The translations under genes were made by a program, and so were the position numbers. The notes below the pieces were generated by a model. That model saw nothing but the letters and a program-made list of their open reading frames with translations, did not search any database and was not told where the DNA came from. Positions 1 to 9,124 of a stretch of 64,000 nt of DNA are shown piece after piece. The stretch spans positions 17,785 to 81,784 of the forward strand of contig WGNK01000061.1 in NCBI GenBank assembly GCA_016124535.1, in the 5' to 3' direction. The stretch comes from Azospirillum sp. Its GTDB lineage: Bacteria; Pseudomonadota; Alphaproteobacteria; Azospirillales; Azospirillaceae. The stretch's first letter is position 1; every line of letters starts with the position of its first letter.

Positions 1-954
1 ACGGACGAGAGCAAGAAGCTTTATTGCATCTACGTCGCGATCGGCCAGAAGCGCTCGACGGTTGCCCAGATCGTCAAGACTCTGGAAGACTACGGCGCGA
101 TGAAATACTCTATCGTGGTCGCGGCGACCGCGTCGGAACCAGCACCCCTGCAGTTCCTGGCGCCCTATACCGGCTGCACCATGGGCGAATTCTTCCGCGA
201 CAATGGCCGGCACGCGCTGATCATCTATGATGATCTGTCCAAGCAGGCGGTCGCCTATCGCCAGATGTCGCTGCTGCTGCGCCGCCCGCCCGGCCGCGAG
301 GCCTATCCTGGTGACGTGTTCTATCTGCATTCACGCCTGCTCGAGCGTGCCGCCAAGCTGAGCGACAAGCACGGGGCCGGCTCGCTGACCGCTCTGCCGG
401 TGATTGAAACCCAGGCAGGCGACGTGTCGGCCTATATCCCGACCAATGTGATCTCGATCACAGACGGCCAGATCTTCCTGGAAACCACGCTGTTCTATCG
501 CGGCGTCCGACCGGCGATCAACGTCGGCCTTTCGGTCAGCCGCGTCGGTTCTGCAGCCCAGATCAAGGCGATGAAACAGGTCGCCGGCTCGATCAAGCTG
601 GAATTGGCGCAGTATCGCGAGATGGCGGCCTTCGCCCAGTTCGCCTCCGATCTCGACGCCGCCACCCAGCGCCTGCTGGCACGCGGCGCCCGGTTGACCG
701 AGTTGTTGAAGCAGGGCCAGTTCAGCCCGCTGCCGGTCGAAGAACAGGTGGTGGCGATCTTCGCCGGCGTGCGCGGCTATCTCGACAAGGTTGGCGTCGA
801 TGACGTGACCCGCTTCGAGCAGAAGTGGCTGGAGGAGATCCGGATCAAGGGTGCGGACGTGCTCAACACCATCCGCACGGAAAAGGCTCTGTCGGCGGCC
901 ACCGAAGAACGGCTGAAGAGCCTGCTCGACGGTTTCGTCAAACTGTTTGCCTAG
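1..954 (+). CDS. atpA: ATP synthase F1 subunit alpha, C-terminal part
   Basis: This is the last 317 codons of the F1 alpha subunit; the reading frame is open from base 1, so the gene begins before the window. Alpha forms the alpha3beta3 hexamer of the F1 head and carries the non-catalytic nucleotide sites. Visible family motifs are GDVFYLHSRLLERA in the nucleotide-binding domain and VGSAAQIKAMKQVAG at the start of the C-terminal helical domain. The gene is followed after 70 bases by atpG, in the standard bacterial operon order. Identification is secure. Confidence 0.97.
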   Translation, partial: TDESKKLYCIYVAIGQKRSTVAQIVKTLEDYGAMKYSIVVAATASEPAPLQFLAPYTGCTMGEFFRDNGRHALIIYDDLSKQAVAYRQMSLLLRRPPGREAYPGDVFYLHSRLLERAAKLSDKHGAGSLTALPVIETQAGDVSAYIPTNVISITDGQIFLETTLFYRGVRPAINVGLSVSRVGSAAQIKAMKQVAGSIKLELAQYREMAAFAQFASDLDAATQRLLARGARLTELLKQGQFSPLPVEEQVVAIFAGVRGYLDKVGVDDVTRFEQKWLEEIRIKGADVLNTIRTEKALSAATEERLKSLLDGFVKLFA

Positions 955-1024
955 GACCGGCGGGTCGCACCGGTCTGACCGGACACCACCGCCCCAGTCG
1001 CAACTGCCAGAGTAAGGGCCGGGC

Positions 1025-1912
1025 ATGCCAAGCCTGAAGGACCTCAAGAACCGGATCGCCAGCGTCAAGTCGACGCAGAAGATCACGGCGGCAATGAAGA
1101 TGGTGGCCGCGTCAAAGCTCCGTCGGGCTCAGGAGCAAGCCGAGGCGACCCGTCCCTATGCCGAACGCATCTCGCACATGCTGGAAACCGTGGCCCCGTA
1201 TTACTACGATGTCGACACCGGCCCTCGGCTGGTGATTGGCACCGGGTCGGACGCGGTCCAGCTGCTGATTGTCATCACCTCGGACCGCGGCTTGTGCGGC
1301 GGCTTCAACTCCTCGATCGTGCGCGAGTCCAGGCGCCGCATCCAGCAGCTGCAGGCCGACGGCAAGACAGTCAAACTGATCTGCGTCGGCCGCAAAGGTC
1401 GCGACCAACTGAAGCGCGACTATGGCAAGCTGATCGTCCACAGCTACGAGGATCTGGGCAAGCCACGGCTCAGCTTCGCCGATGCCGAGACGATTACCGA
1501 GCGCGTGCTGGCGATGTACGAGGGCGGCGAATACGACGTTTGCTCGGTTGTCTACAACCGGTTCAAATCGGTGATCAGCCAGATCGTGACCATCCAGCAA
1601 CTGGTTCCGGTACCAGCGCCTCCGCCCAAGGCAAGCTTGGAGAACCCTGACGAAGGGCCGACCTACGAGTTCGAGCCCGACGAGGAAACGCTGCTGACCA
1701 AGCTGGTGCCTCGCAACTTGTCGTTCCAAATCTACCGGGCGTTGCTTGAAAGTGCGGCCAGCGAGCAGGGCGCCCGGATGTCCGCAATGGATAATGCCAC
1801 GCGCAATGCCAGCGACATGATCAACAAGCTGACCTTGAACTACAACCGTACCCGCCAGGCGGTGATCACCAAGGAGCTGATCGAGATCATCTCAGGCGCC
1901 GAGGCTCTGTAG
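1025..1912 (+). CDS. atpG: ATP synthase F1 subunit gamma
   Basis: The 295-residue product is the rotor shaft of F1, coupling proton-driven c-ring rotation to catalysis in the beta subunits. The N-terminus (MPSLKDLKNRIASVK, then TQKITAAMKMVAASK) and the C-terminus (NRTRQAVITKELIEIISGAEAL region) are the two conserved helices of the coiled-coil shaft. The central Rossmann-like domain includes ITSDRGLCGGFN. Length is normal. The ATG start matches the family N-terminus exactly. It sits between atpA and atpD and is presumably co-transcribed with them. Confidence 0.97.
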   Translation: MPSLKDLKNRIASVKSTQKITAAMKMVAASKLRRAQEQAEATRPYAERISHMLETVAPYYYDVDTGPRLVIGTGSDAVQLLIVITSDRGLCGGFNSSIVRESRRRIQQLQADGKTVKLICVGRKGRDQLKRDYGKLIVHSYEDLGKPRLSFADAETITERVLAMYEGGEYDVCSVVYNRFKSVISQIVTIQQLVPVPAPPPKASLENPDEGPTYEFEPDEETLLTKLVPRNLSFQIYRALLESAASEQGARMSAMDNATRNASDMINKLTLNYNRTRQAVITKELIEIISGAEAL

Positions 1913-1977
1913 CCGGGCGACGCCGGTCCGTCCTTCCATCTGATTTACGATTAAGAGTTCCGAGGGAGCATTACCCA

Positions 1978-3417
1978 ATGGCAAAAAAGACCAAGGCGAG
2001 CAGCGCGGTCGGTAAGATCACCCAGGTCCTGGGCGCGGTTGTCGACGTCCATTTCGAAGGCTCGCTGCCCGCGATCTTGAACGCGCTCCACGCCAAGAAC
2101 GAAGGCAAGACCCTGGTGCTCGAGGTCGCGCAGCATCTGGGCGAGCATGTCGTGCGCACGGTCGCGATGGACACCACTGACGGCTTGGTCCGCGGCGACG
2201 AAGTGACCGACACCGGCGCGCCGATTTCGGTGCCGGTCGGTCCGGAGACGCTTGGACGCATCATCAACGTGATCGGCGAGCCGGTCGACGAGCGCGGGCC
2301 GGTCAAGACCAAGATGACCTTCCCGATCCACCGTGCCGCGCCGGAATTCATCGATCAGTCGACCGAGGCCCAGGTGCTGGTGACCGGCATCAAGGTGGTG
2401 GACCTGCTGGCACCCTATGCCCGTGGCGGCAAGATTGGCCTGTTCGGCGGCGCCGGCGTGGGCAAGACCGTGCTGATCATGGAACTGATCAACAACGTCG
2501 CCAAGGCCCATGGCGGCTTCTCGGTGTTTGCCGGCGTCGGCGAGCGCACCCGCGAGGGTAACGACCTTTATCACGAGATGATCGAGTCGGGGGTTATCAA
2601 GCTCGACGGTCCGGGCTCGAAGGCAGCGCTGGTCTATGGCCAGATGAACGAACCGCCGGGCGCCCGCGCCCGCGTAGGTCTGACCGGCCTCACGCTCGCG
2701 GAATATTTCCGCGATGTCGAAGGCCAGGACGTGCTGCTGTTCATCGACAACATCTTCCGGTTTACCCAGGCCGGTTCGGAAGTGTCTGCACTGCTCGGCC
2801 GCATTCCCTCGGCGGTGGGCTACCAGCCGACGCTGGCCACCGACATGGGCGTGCTCCAGGAACGCATCACCACCACCAAGAAGGGCTCGATCACCTCGGT
2901 GCAGGCAATTTACGTGCCGGCCGACGACTTGACCGACCCGGCGCCGGCGACATCGTTCGCCCATTTGGACGCGACCACGGTGTTGAGCCGCCAGATCGCC
3001 GAGTTGGGCATTTATCCCGCGGTTGACCCACTCGATTCGACCAGCCGCATCCTCGATCCCCGGGTGGTCGGCGATGTCCACTACGAGGTCGCGCGCAACG
3101 TCCAGAAGGTACTGCAGACCTATAAGTCGCTGCAGGACATCATCGCCATTCTGGGCATGGACGAGCTTTCCGAAGACGACAAGCTGACCGTGGCACGGGC
3201 GCGCAAAATCCAGCGCTTCCTGTCCCAGCCGTTCCACGTCGCAGAAGTGTTTACCGGCACACCGGGCGTTCTGGTCAGCATCGACGACACCATCAAGGGC
3301 TTCAAGGGTATTGTTGAGGGCGCCTACGACCATCTTCCCGAGGCTGCCTTCTACATGGTCGGCACCATCGACGAGGCGATCGCCAAGGCGCGCAAGATGG
3401 CGGCGGAAGTCGCCTGA
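1978..3417 (+). CDS. atpD: ATP synthase F1 subunit beta
   Basis: The 479-residue product is the catalytic subunit of F1, which makes ATP from ADP and phosphate. It has the N-terminal beta-barrel (GKITQVLGAVVDVHF), the P-loop GGAGVGKT at about residues 157-164, the GERTREGNDLYHEM segment, the Walker B strand VLLFIDNIFRFTQAGSE, and the conserved helical C-terminus. A ribosome-binding site (gaggga) lies a few bases before the ATG. Length is typical. It follows atpG by 65 bases. Confidence 0.98.
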   Translation: MAKKTKASSAVGKITQVLGAVVDVHFEGSLPAILNALHAKNEGKTLVLEVAQHLGEHVVRTVAMDTTDGLVRGDEVTDTGAPISVPVGPETLGRIINVIGEPVDERGPVKTKMTFPIHRAAPEFIDQSTEAQVLVTGIKVVDLLAPYARGGKIGLFGGAGVGKTVLIMELINNVAKAHGGFSVFAGVGERTREGNDLYHEMIESGVIKLDGPGSKAALVYGQMNEPPGARARVGLTGLTLAEYFRDVEGQDVLLFIDNIFRFTQAGSEVSALLGRIPSAVGYQPTLATDMGVLQERITTTKKGSITSVQAIYVPADDLTDPAPATSFAHLDATTVLSRQIAELGIYPAVDPLDSTSRILDPRVVGDVHYEVARNVQKVLQTYKSLQDIIAILGMDELSEDDKLTVARARKIQRFLSQPFHVAEVFTGTPGVLVSIDDTIKGFKGIVEGAYDHLPEAAFYMVGTIDEAIAKARKMAAEVA

Positions 3418-3529
3418 CCGACACCATTCGGAGTCGCCGGCACACATCAAAGACAGGCTTGAACCGGGTTGCCGCTCCCTCCGCCCCTGACCGGGCGATG
3501 GGGAGCGCTCCAGGATGCGGCAGGGGATC

Positions 3530-3949
3530 ATGAGCAACAAGGTCGAATTCGAACTGGTGTCGCCGGAACGATTGCTGGTTTCCCAGCCCGTCGACATGGT
3601 CGTGGTGCCCGGCACCGAAGGCTATTTTGGCGTGCTCTACGACCACATTCCGGTGATGGCGACGCTTCGGTCGGGCGTCATCGATATCTACGAAGGCAAT
3701 CGAGTGGCAGACCGCATCTTCATCGATGGCGGGTTCTGCGAGGTCTCCCACACCACCTGTACGGTGTTGGTCGAAACGGCGATCAAGCTGGTCGACATCG
3801 ACCCCGCGAAAGCCCAGCAGGAGTACGAGAACCTCAAAGAAGATCTGGAGGACGCCAAAACCGAAATCGAGCGGACGGCGATTGGGGAACGGCTGGAAAT
3901 CGCCCGGACCAAGGTCGAGTCGGTCACCGGTCAGCCGGTTAAACTGTAA
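3530..3949 (+). CDS. atpC: ATP synthase F1 subunit epsilon
   Basis: The 139-residue product is the epsilon subunit, which sits on the foot of the gamma shaft and can inhibit ATP hydrolysis. The N-terminal beta-sandwich is clear (VEFELVSPERLLVS, GYFGVLYDHIPVMATL), followed by two C-terminal helices (QEYENLKEDLEDAKTEIERT). I chose the ATG at 3530 because cagggg lies just upstream and MSNKVEFEL matches the family start; an in-frame ATG at 3515 would add five residues. It is the last gene of the atp operon. Confidence 0.95.
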   Translation: MSNKVEFELVSPERLLVSQPVDMVVVPGTEGYFGVLYDHIPVMATLRSGVIDIYEGNRVADRIFIDGGFCEVSHTTCTVLVETAIKLVDIDPAKAQQEYENLKEDLEDAKTEIERTAIGERLEIARTKVESVTGQPVKL

Positions 3950-4071
3950 GCCAATTGGCCCTGTTGCAAGATCGCGCAAACATCCCAATGTGATGCGCGA
4001 GAGAGGTAGACTTTCGACCTCCCGTCGGGCTAAACGACGGCTACGCGCAACCAGGACCCGAGTCCCCGAGC

Positions 4072-4896
4072 ATGGCCTACCGACACTGGACCCTCGATGA
4101 CATTCCCTGGGGCCGGCTGGAGCCGGCCAAGGTGGACCCCGAACTGCTGAAGGTCATCAAGGCAGCCGGCTTGGTCGAGTACAACGCTGGCGATTACGCC
4201 ACCTATCTGTGCAATGTTTTTCCTGACGACCCCCAGTTCCAGCAACTCGCTCGGTCCTGGGCGGTCGAGGAAATCCAGCATGGAGAGGCCCTCGGACGGT
4301 GGGCAACCCTGATCGACCCATCTTATGATTTTGCCACGGCCTTCGCCCGCTTCAAGGACGGCTACCGCGTTCCCCATTTGACCGCCACGGCCTCGGTGCG
4401 CGGCTCCCGCAGCGGTGAGATGGTCGCCCGCTGCATGGTCGAGACCGGCACCAGCTCATTCTATTCCGCGATCGCGGACGCCACAGACGAGCCGGTGCTG
4501 AAAACGGTTGCCCAGCACATCGCCGCCGACGAGCTGCGCCACTACAAGATGTTCTATATCCACCTCAAGCGCTGCCTGCAGCGCGAAAGCCTCGGCCGGA
4601 TCCGGCGGGTTCAGATTGCGCTTGGCCGGATTGCCGAGTCCGAGGACGAAGAGCTGGCCTACGCCTATTATGCCGCCAACGGCTCGAACGAACCGTTCGA
4701 TCGCGGGGCCTGCTTCCGCGCCTATGCCCGCCGCGCCTTCGGCTACTACCAGCGCCGCCACCTTGACCGCGTGGTCGGCATGGTGTTCAAGGCCTGCGGT
4801 CTGAAGCCCCAGACCCTGTTCTTTTCCGCTGCGACCAAGCTGGCGTGGTGGTTTATGGACAACAAGGTGCGCCAACTCAGCCGGATGGCGGCCTAG
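4072..4896 (+). CDS. ferritin-like di-iron protein
   Basis: The 274-residue product is helical and contains two carboxylate-histidine motifs spaced as in ferritin-like di-iron proteins, EEIQH near residue 66 and DELRH near residue 152. Both would supply iron ligands. The fold resembles acyl-ACP desaturases and related oxidases, but the substrate cannot be read from the sequence. It is complete, with no signal peptide. Its last 20 bases overlap the convergent rppH gene. The catalytic activity is unknown; ferritin-like di-iron fold is the safe call. Confidence 0.8.
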   Translation: MAYRHWTLDDIPWGRLEPAKVDPELLKVIKAAGLVEYNAGDYATYLCNVFPDDPQFQQLARSWAVEEIQHGEALGRWATLIDPSYDFATAFARFKDGYRVPHLTATASVRGSRSGEMVARCMVETGTSSFYSAIADATDEPVLKTVAQHIAADELRHYKMFYIHLKRCLQRESLGRIRRVQIALGRIAESEDEELAYAYYAANGSNEPFDRGACFRAYARRAFGYYQRRHLDRVVGMVFKACGLKPQTLFFSAATKLAWWFMDNKVRQLSRMAA

Positions 4897-5395
4897 ACCC
4901 CTGCGCCGCCGCGGCGAGCAGCGGCGCGAACTCCGCCAATACCGCGCGGTAGACCTCGCGTTTGAACGGCACCGCCAGGGCGACCAAGCTTTCCGCCGGG
5001 CTCCATCGCCAAGCATCGAATTCCGGATGCGCGGTGGCGAGATCGATGTCGCCGTCACAGCCGGTGAAGCGTGCCAGCAACCACTTCTGCTGCTGGCCCC
5101 GCCAGCGCCCCTTCCACACTTTCCCGATCAGGTGGTCGGGCAGATCGTAGTGCAACCAGGCAGTTGATTCGGCGATGATGACCGCGCGATCGGTGCCGAT
5201 TTCCTCGGCCAACTCCCGCAGGCCGGCCGCCTGGACGGTTTCGCCCGGGTCGATGCCGCCCTGGGGCATCTGCCAGGCATCGGGGGTATCGATGCGCCGG
5301 CCGACGAAAACCCGGCCGACCGGATCGACCAGCATGATGCCGACGCAGGGCCGATAGGGCAGCGCGCCCCGATCACCGGCCATGCTGGCCACCAC
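4877..5395 (-). CDS. rppH: RNA pyrophosphohydrolase (Nudix)
   Basis: The product (172 residues from this start) removes pyrophosphate from the 5' triphosphate end of RNAs, which starts RNase E decay. The Nudix box is intact: GGIDPGETVQAAGLRELAEEIG. The motif WQMPQGGID just before it is typical of RppH/NudH, as is KWLLARFTG later. The 5' end is uncertain: GTG at 5395, GTG at 5392 or ATG at 5383 are possible. It lies 15 bases after hpnM on the same strand and overlaps the 3' end of the ferritin-like gene. Confidence 0.9.
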   Translation of the reverse strand: MVASMAGDRGALPYRPCVGIMLVDPVGRVFVGRRIDTPDAWQMPQGGIDPGETVQAAGLRELAEEIGTDRAVIIAESTAWLHYDLPDHLIGKVWKGRWRGQQQKWLLARFTGCDGDIDLATAHPEFDAWRWSPAESLVALAVPFKREVYRAVLAEFAPLLAAAAQGSRPPSG

Positions 5396-5410
5396 GCTCC
5401 TCTTTAGCGC

Positions 5411-6067
5411 TCACTTCTTGGCCTGCAGGTCTTCGACCTTCTTGGCCAGGATCGCGGTCAGGCCGTCATAGCCGTCCCGGCGCATCACCGAGGTGAATTC
5501 GGAGCGATAGGCGGCCAGTTGGCTGATCGTGCCCTGAAGGAAAACGTCGATGATCTTCCAGCCCTCGCCGCCGTCTTCCATCAGATAGTTGAGCTTGACC
5601 GCGTCCTCGCCCTTGGGCGTCAGTTTGGTCTCGACGATCAGCCGGCCGCTCTGATAGGGCTGGCTGCCCACAACTTCAAAGACCTCTCCCCCGAAATCAT
5701 CGAAATTGGAGGCGTAGCTGGCGGTGCTGAAGCGGGCAAAGGCCTGGGCCAACACCGCCTGCTTGTCCGCGCTGAGGTCCTGCCAATAGGGGCCGACCGC
5801 CAGCCGGGTCATCTTGGGCAGGTTGAACGCACTCTCCACCGCCGGTTGCAGGCGCTTGAAACGACCGTCGAAGCCCAGGGTCTTGCCCTGCTTCATCACG
5901 CCGACCAAGGTCCGATAGAAGCCGTCGACCACCGCGCGCGGAGCCGCATCATCCGCCGCCGCCGCCGGCGCCGCTGGGACCGCCGCCCAGACCACCAGCG
6001 CGATCAGGGCAAGTCGGCGGAGGGGTGCGCGAAATTTGAGAGCGGAGCGGCAAATCTGTTCGATCAA
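5411..6067 (-). CDS. hpnM: hopanoid-associated MlaC-like periplasmic protein HpnM
   Basis: The 218-residue protein has an N-terminal signal peptide (hydrophobic LALIALVVWAAVPA, then an AAAADD cleavage region). It is followed by a toluene-tolerance Ttg2/MlaC domain, with ESAFNLPKMTRLAVGPYW, YASNFDDFGGEVFEV and GWKIIDVFLQGTISQLA. MlaC-type proteins carry lipids across the periplasm, and the HpnM subgroup is found in hopanoid clusters and is thought to help hopanoid trafficking. It is transcribed away from hpnI, sharing a short intergenic region, which supports the hopanoid assignment. Confidence 0.88.
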   Translation of the reverse strand: MIEQICRSALKFRAPLRRLALIALVVWAAVPAAPAAAADDAAPRAVVDGFYRTLVGVMKQGKTLGFDGRFKRLQPAVESAFNLPKMTRLAVGPYWQDLSADKQAVLAQAFARFSTASYASNFDDFGGEVFEVVGSQPYQSGRLIVETKLTPKGEDAVKLNYLMEDGGEGWKIIDVFLQGTISQLAAYRSEFTSVMRRDGYDGLTAILAKKVEDLQAKK

Positions 6068-6216
6068 GGAACCATACCTCCAAAGCGCTGGTGGGCAACG
6101 TACTGGTCGGCGTCATAACCGGCCCAGCCGCTTCGGAGCAAATCAAGCGCCTGGTACAGCGGCCGGCAGCAGAGTATACCGGCGGCGTTCGACCGGGCAA
6201 GAGGGGGCTTGGAACT

Positions 6217-7380
6217 TTGGACGTGGCCCAATTCTGGCAGTGGCTTGCACTCATCCAGCTGATCCCGGTGGTGGCTGGAACGATTTATGGCGGCTTGACG
6301 GTTTGGGCGGCATTTGTGTTCTGCCGCCGCAGGGCTCCCCGCCGGCCGCCGGAGTTCTGGCCGTCGGTCACCATTCTCAAGCCGGTCCACGGCCTGGAAA
6401 AGGACCTTGGGATCAACCTGCGTAGCGCCTGCCGGCAGGACTACCCGGACTATCAGGTGGTGTTTTCGGTTCAGCGCCTGGACGATCCGGCGATTCCGCT
6501 GCTGCGCGAGATCGCGCGGGAATTCGGCGGTCAGCGGGTCACGGTGGCGATTCGCGACAGCCTGCCGGTGCTCAACGGCAAGATCCAGAATCTGGAGATC
6601 GCGCTGGCCGCAGCGCGCCACGAGGTGCTGGTGATCAGCGACAGCGATGTGCGACTGCGGGCCGATTACCTGAAGACCATCGTCGCGCCGCTCGCCGATC
6701 CCCGGATCGGCGGTGTCTGCACACTTTACCGGGCCTGTCGGGCCGAAAGCCGGTGCGAGAAGCTGGAGTTGTTGACGCTCAATGCCGATTTCACCCCCAA
6801 CCTGATGTTTGCCGCGACCACCGGTGCGGCCGATTTCTGTCTTGGCGCCAGCACCGCGCTCAGGCGAACGGTCCTGGAGCAAATTGGCGGACTTGAGGGG
6901 TTGGCGCATTTTCTGGTCGAGGATTATGAAATGGGCCGGCGCATCCGGGCCGCCGGTCTTGATCTGATCATCCTGCCCTATTTTGTCGACATGATGGTTG
7001 ACCTGCCCGGCGTCGCGGCCTGGTGGCGCCATCAGGTCTATTGGGACCAGAACACCCGTGCCGCACGCCCTTGGGGGTTTCTTGCGACCATCGTGACCCG
7101 CGCCGTGCCCTTCGCGCTGCTGTTTGCGCTACTGCGTCTCGGAGATGGCCTGAGCCTCGCCGTGCTGGCCACCGCGGTGACGCTGAGATTGGCTGCCACG
7201 GCGGCAATTCTGGCGCGGATCGGCGACCATGAGGGCCTGGCAGCGCTGCTTTGGCTGCCGGTCCGGGACTTGGCCGGCCTCGCCTCCTGGCTCATCACCC
7301 TGAACCAGCGCCGGTTCGTCTGGCGCGGTCTGGAATTCGGCCTGACCGACGACGGTCGCATCGTCCCGAGAGCAACATGA
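6217..7380 (+). CDS. hpnI: hopanoid glycosyltransferase HpnI
   Basis: The product resembles ceramide glucosyltransferases and matches HpnI, which adds N-acetylglucosamine to bacteriohopanetetrol. There is an N-terminal membrane helix (WLALIQLIPVVAGTIY), the GT region with PSVTILKPVHGLE, the VISDSDVRL motif, the acidic LVEDYEMGRRI motif and the HQVYWDQNTR segment, then C-terminal membrane helices. I propose the TTG at 6217, or GTG at 6223, because gaggggg precedes it; the open frame reaches back to GTG 6091 but that extension looks non-coding. The stop overlaps hpnK as ATGA. Confidence 0.88.
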   Translation: MDVAQFWQWLALIQLIPVVAGTIYGGLTVWAAFVFCRRRAPRRPPEFWPSVTILKPVHGLEKDLGINLRSACRQDYPDYQVVFSVQRLDDPAIPLLREIAREFGGQRVTVAIRDSLPVLNGKIQNLEIALAAARHEVLVISDSDVRLRADYLKTIVAPLADPRIGGVCTLYRACRAESRCEKLELLTLNADFTPNLMFAATTGAADFCLGASTALRRTVLEQIGGLEGLAHFLVEDYEMGRRIRAAGLDLIILPYFVDMMVDLPGVAAWWRHQVYWDQNTRAARPWGFLATIVTRAVPFALLFALLRLGDGLSLAVLATAVTLRLAATAAILARIGDHEGLAALLWLPVRDLAGLASWLITLNQRRFVWRGLEFGLTDDGRIVPRAT

Positions 7381-8231
7381 AACGGTTGATCGTCACCGCC
7401 GATGATTTCGGCATCGCCGTCCCGGTCAACCAGGCGGTCGAACTGGCACACCGCAGCGGCATCCTGACCACCGCCAGCCTGATGGTCGGCGCGGCGGCCG
7501 CGGCGGATGCCGTCGCACGGGCGAGGAGTTTGCCGAACCTGGCGGTCGGTCTCCATGTCGTCGTGGTCGATGGCCACCCCTGCCTGCCGCCGGAGCAGAT
7601 ACCCGCCCTGGTCGGCCCCGATGGCGCCTTTCTCACCGATCTGGTCGCCGCCGGCATCCGCTTCTTCTTCCGGCCCGGCGCCCGTCGGCAATTGGAGGCG
7701 GAATTGACCGCCCAGTTCGAAGCGTTCCGCGCCACCGGTTTACCGCTTGACCATGTCAATGCCCACAACCACATGCATGTGCACCCGACCGTGCTTGGAA
7801 TGATCCTGAAAATCGGTCGCCGTTACGGCATGACGGCGGTCCGTCTGCCGGCCGAACCCGCAGACACCGGCGGCACCGGGCGGCGAACCCCCGGCGGCAT
7901 GGCGGTGGCGCCGTGGATGGCGCTGTTGCGGGCCCGTTTGCGCCGGGCTGGGCTGGCTTTCAACGATTACGTGCTCGGGCTCTCGGCCACCGGCGCGGTC
8001 GATGAGGCCTGCGTGCTGAGCCTGCTTGAGACCCTGCCGGAGGGCACCGGCGAGCTCTATTTCCATCCGGCAACCGCGCGTTGCCCGGAGATCGATCGCA
8101 GCATGCCCGACTACGACCACCAGGGCGAATTGGCAGCACTGCTCAGCCCGAAAGTGCGCGCTCGCCTTGAATCGCTCGGCGTCCGCCGGGTCGCCTTCCG
8201 CGATCTGGTCGAACCGCCGTCACCGACCTGA
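7377..8231 (+). CDS. hpnK: hopanoid-associated deacetylase HpnK (YdjC family)
   Basis: The 284-residue product belongs to the YdjC/carbohydrate deacetylase family. The N-terminal metal motif TADDFG (residues 7-12) and the histidine motif HNHMHVHP are intact. HpnK removes the acetyl group from the N-acetylglucosaminyl-hopanetetrol made by HpnI, a step towards bacteriohopanetetrol cyclitol ether. The start codon overlaps the stop of hpnI (ATGA), so the pair is translationally coupled. HpnJ, the next enzyme of that route, is not visible in the window. Confidence 0.9.
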   Translation: MKRLIVTADDFGIAVPVNQAVELAHRSGILTTASLMVGAAAAADAVARARSLPNLAVGLHVVVVDGHPCLPPEQIPALVGPDGAFLTDLVAAGIRFFFRPGARRQLEAELTAQFEAFRATGLPLDHVNAHNHMHVHPTVLGMILKIGRRYGMTAVRLPAEPADTGGTGRRTPGGMAVAPWMALLRARLRRAGLAFNDYVLGLSATGAVDEACVLSLLETLPEGTGELYFHPATARCPEIDRSMPDYDHQGELAALLSPKVRARLESLGVRRVAFRDLVEPPSPT

Positions 8232-8289
8232 CACGAACACGGGCCCGCCGCCGCGGGCCACAGCGGCCACGCCGCATTGGAGAATGGGT

Positions 8290-9123
8290 ATGAAGCTCGC
8301 CGTCGGCTATGAAATGACCTATCAGTGCCCCCAACCGACGCCTATGATTTTACTGCTCAATATTCACTACACCCGGGTGTGTGACCTGGTCGTGGCGGAT
8401 CAGATCGTGATCAACCCGCAGGTCCCGGTTACCGCCTATCGCGACGGATTCGGCAATTGGTGCAGCAGGATCGTCGCCCCCCCCGGCTTGACCACGCTGA
8501 CGACCAGCGCGACCATCCATGACAGCGGCCTGCCCGACCCGGTGGTGCCGGCGGCCACCGAGACACCGGTGGAACAGCTTCCCGACGAGACCCTGGTCTT
8601 TCTGCTGGGCAGCCGCTACTGCGAGACTGACCGCCTTCTGGGGATCGCCTGGCAGCTGTTCGGAGCGGTTCCGCCGGGCTGGAGCCGGGTTCAGGCGATC
8701 TGCGATTTCGTTCATCGCCAGATCACCTTCGGATATGAACACGCCCGCCCGACCCGGACCGCCTGGGAGGCGCTCAACGAACGCCAGGGCGTGTGCCGCG
8801 ACTATGCCCATCTGGCGGTCGCCTTGTGCCGCTGCATGAATATTCCGGCGCGCTACTGCACCGGCTATATCAGCGATGTCGGCGAGCCGCCGCCCTATGG
8901 CGTCGGCGATTTTGCCGCCTGGTTCCAGGCCTATCTCGGCGGCCAATGGTATACCTTCGACCCGCGCAACAATGTGCCGCGGATCGGACGGGTGCTGCTC
9001 GGCTGGGGACGCGACGCCGCCGACGTGGCGATCGCCACCACCTTCGGCCCCAACACGCTGGTCGGTTTCAAGGTCTGGACCGACGAAATTCCCGAACCCG
9101 CCGCCCTGCCCGCCACCGCCTGA
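8290..9123 (+). CDS. transglutaminase-like cysteine protease-fold protein
   Basis: The 277-residue protein has a bacterial transglutaminase-like N-terminal domain followed by the core: the nucleophile cysteine in QGVCRDYAHLAVALC (about Cys169), NIPARYCTGY, and GGQWYTFDPRNN, which would carry the aspartate. The position just before AW in DFAAWFQAYLGG, where many family members have the catalytic histidine, is alanine (about residue 209). This may be a feature of this subfamily or a loss of activity. The ATG at 8290 is preceded by ggaga at good spacing. Substrate unknown. Confidence 0.8.
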   Translation: MKLAVGYEMTYQCPQPTPMILLLNIHYTRVCDLVVADQIVINPQVPVTAYRDGFGNWCSRIVAPPGLTTLTTSATIHDSGLPDPVVPAATETPVEQLPDETLVFLLGSRYCETDRLLGIAWQLFGAVPPGWSRVQAICDFVHRQITFGYEHARPTRTAWEALNERQGVCRDYAHLAVALCRCMNIPARYCTGYISDVGEPPPYGVGDFAAWFQAYLGGQWYTFDPRNNVPRIGRVLLGWGRDAADVAIATTFGPNTLVGFKVWTDEIPEPAALPATA

Positions 9124-9124
9124 C

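Noticed and set aside
331..1086. Long minus-strand open frame over atpA/atpG (251 codons)
   Set aside because: It is antisense to secure ATP synthase genes, Arg/His/Gly-rich and without any family motif; a GC-rich shadow frame.
1951..3615. 554-codon minus-strand frame over atpD
   Set aside because: Exactly antisense to the beta subunit and low in protein character; high-GC DNA often leaves such frames open.
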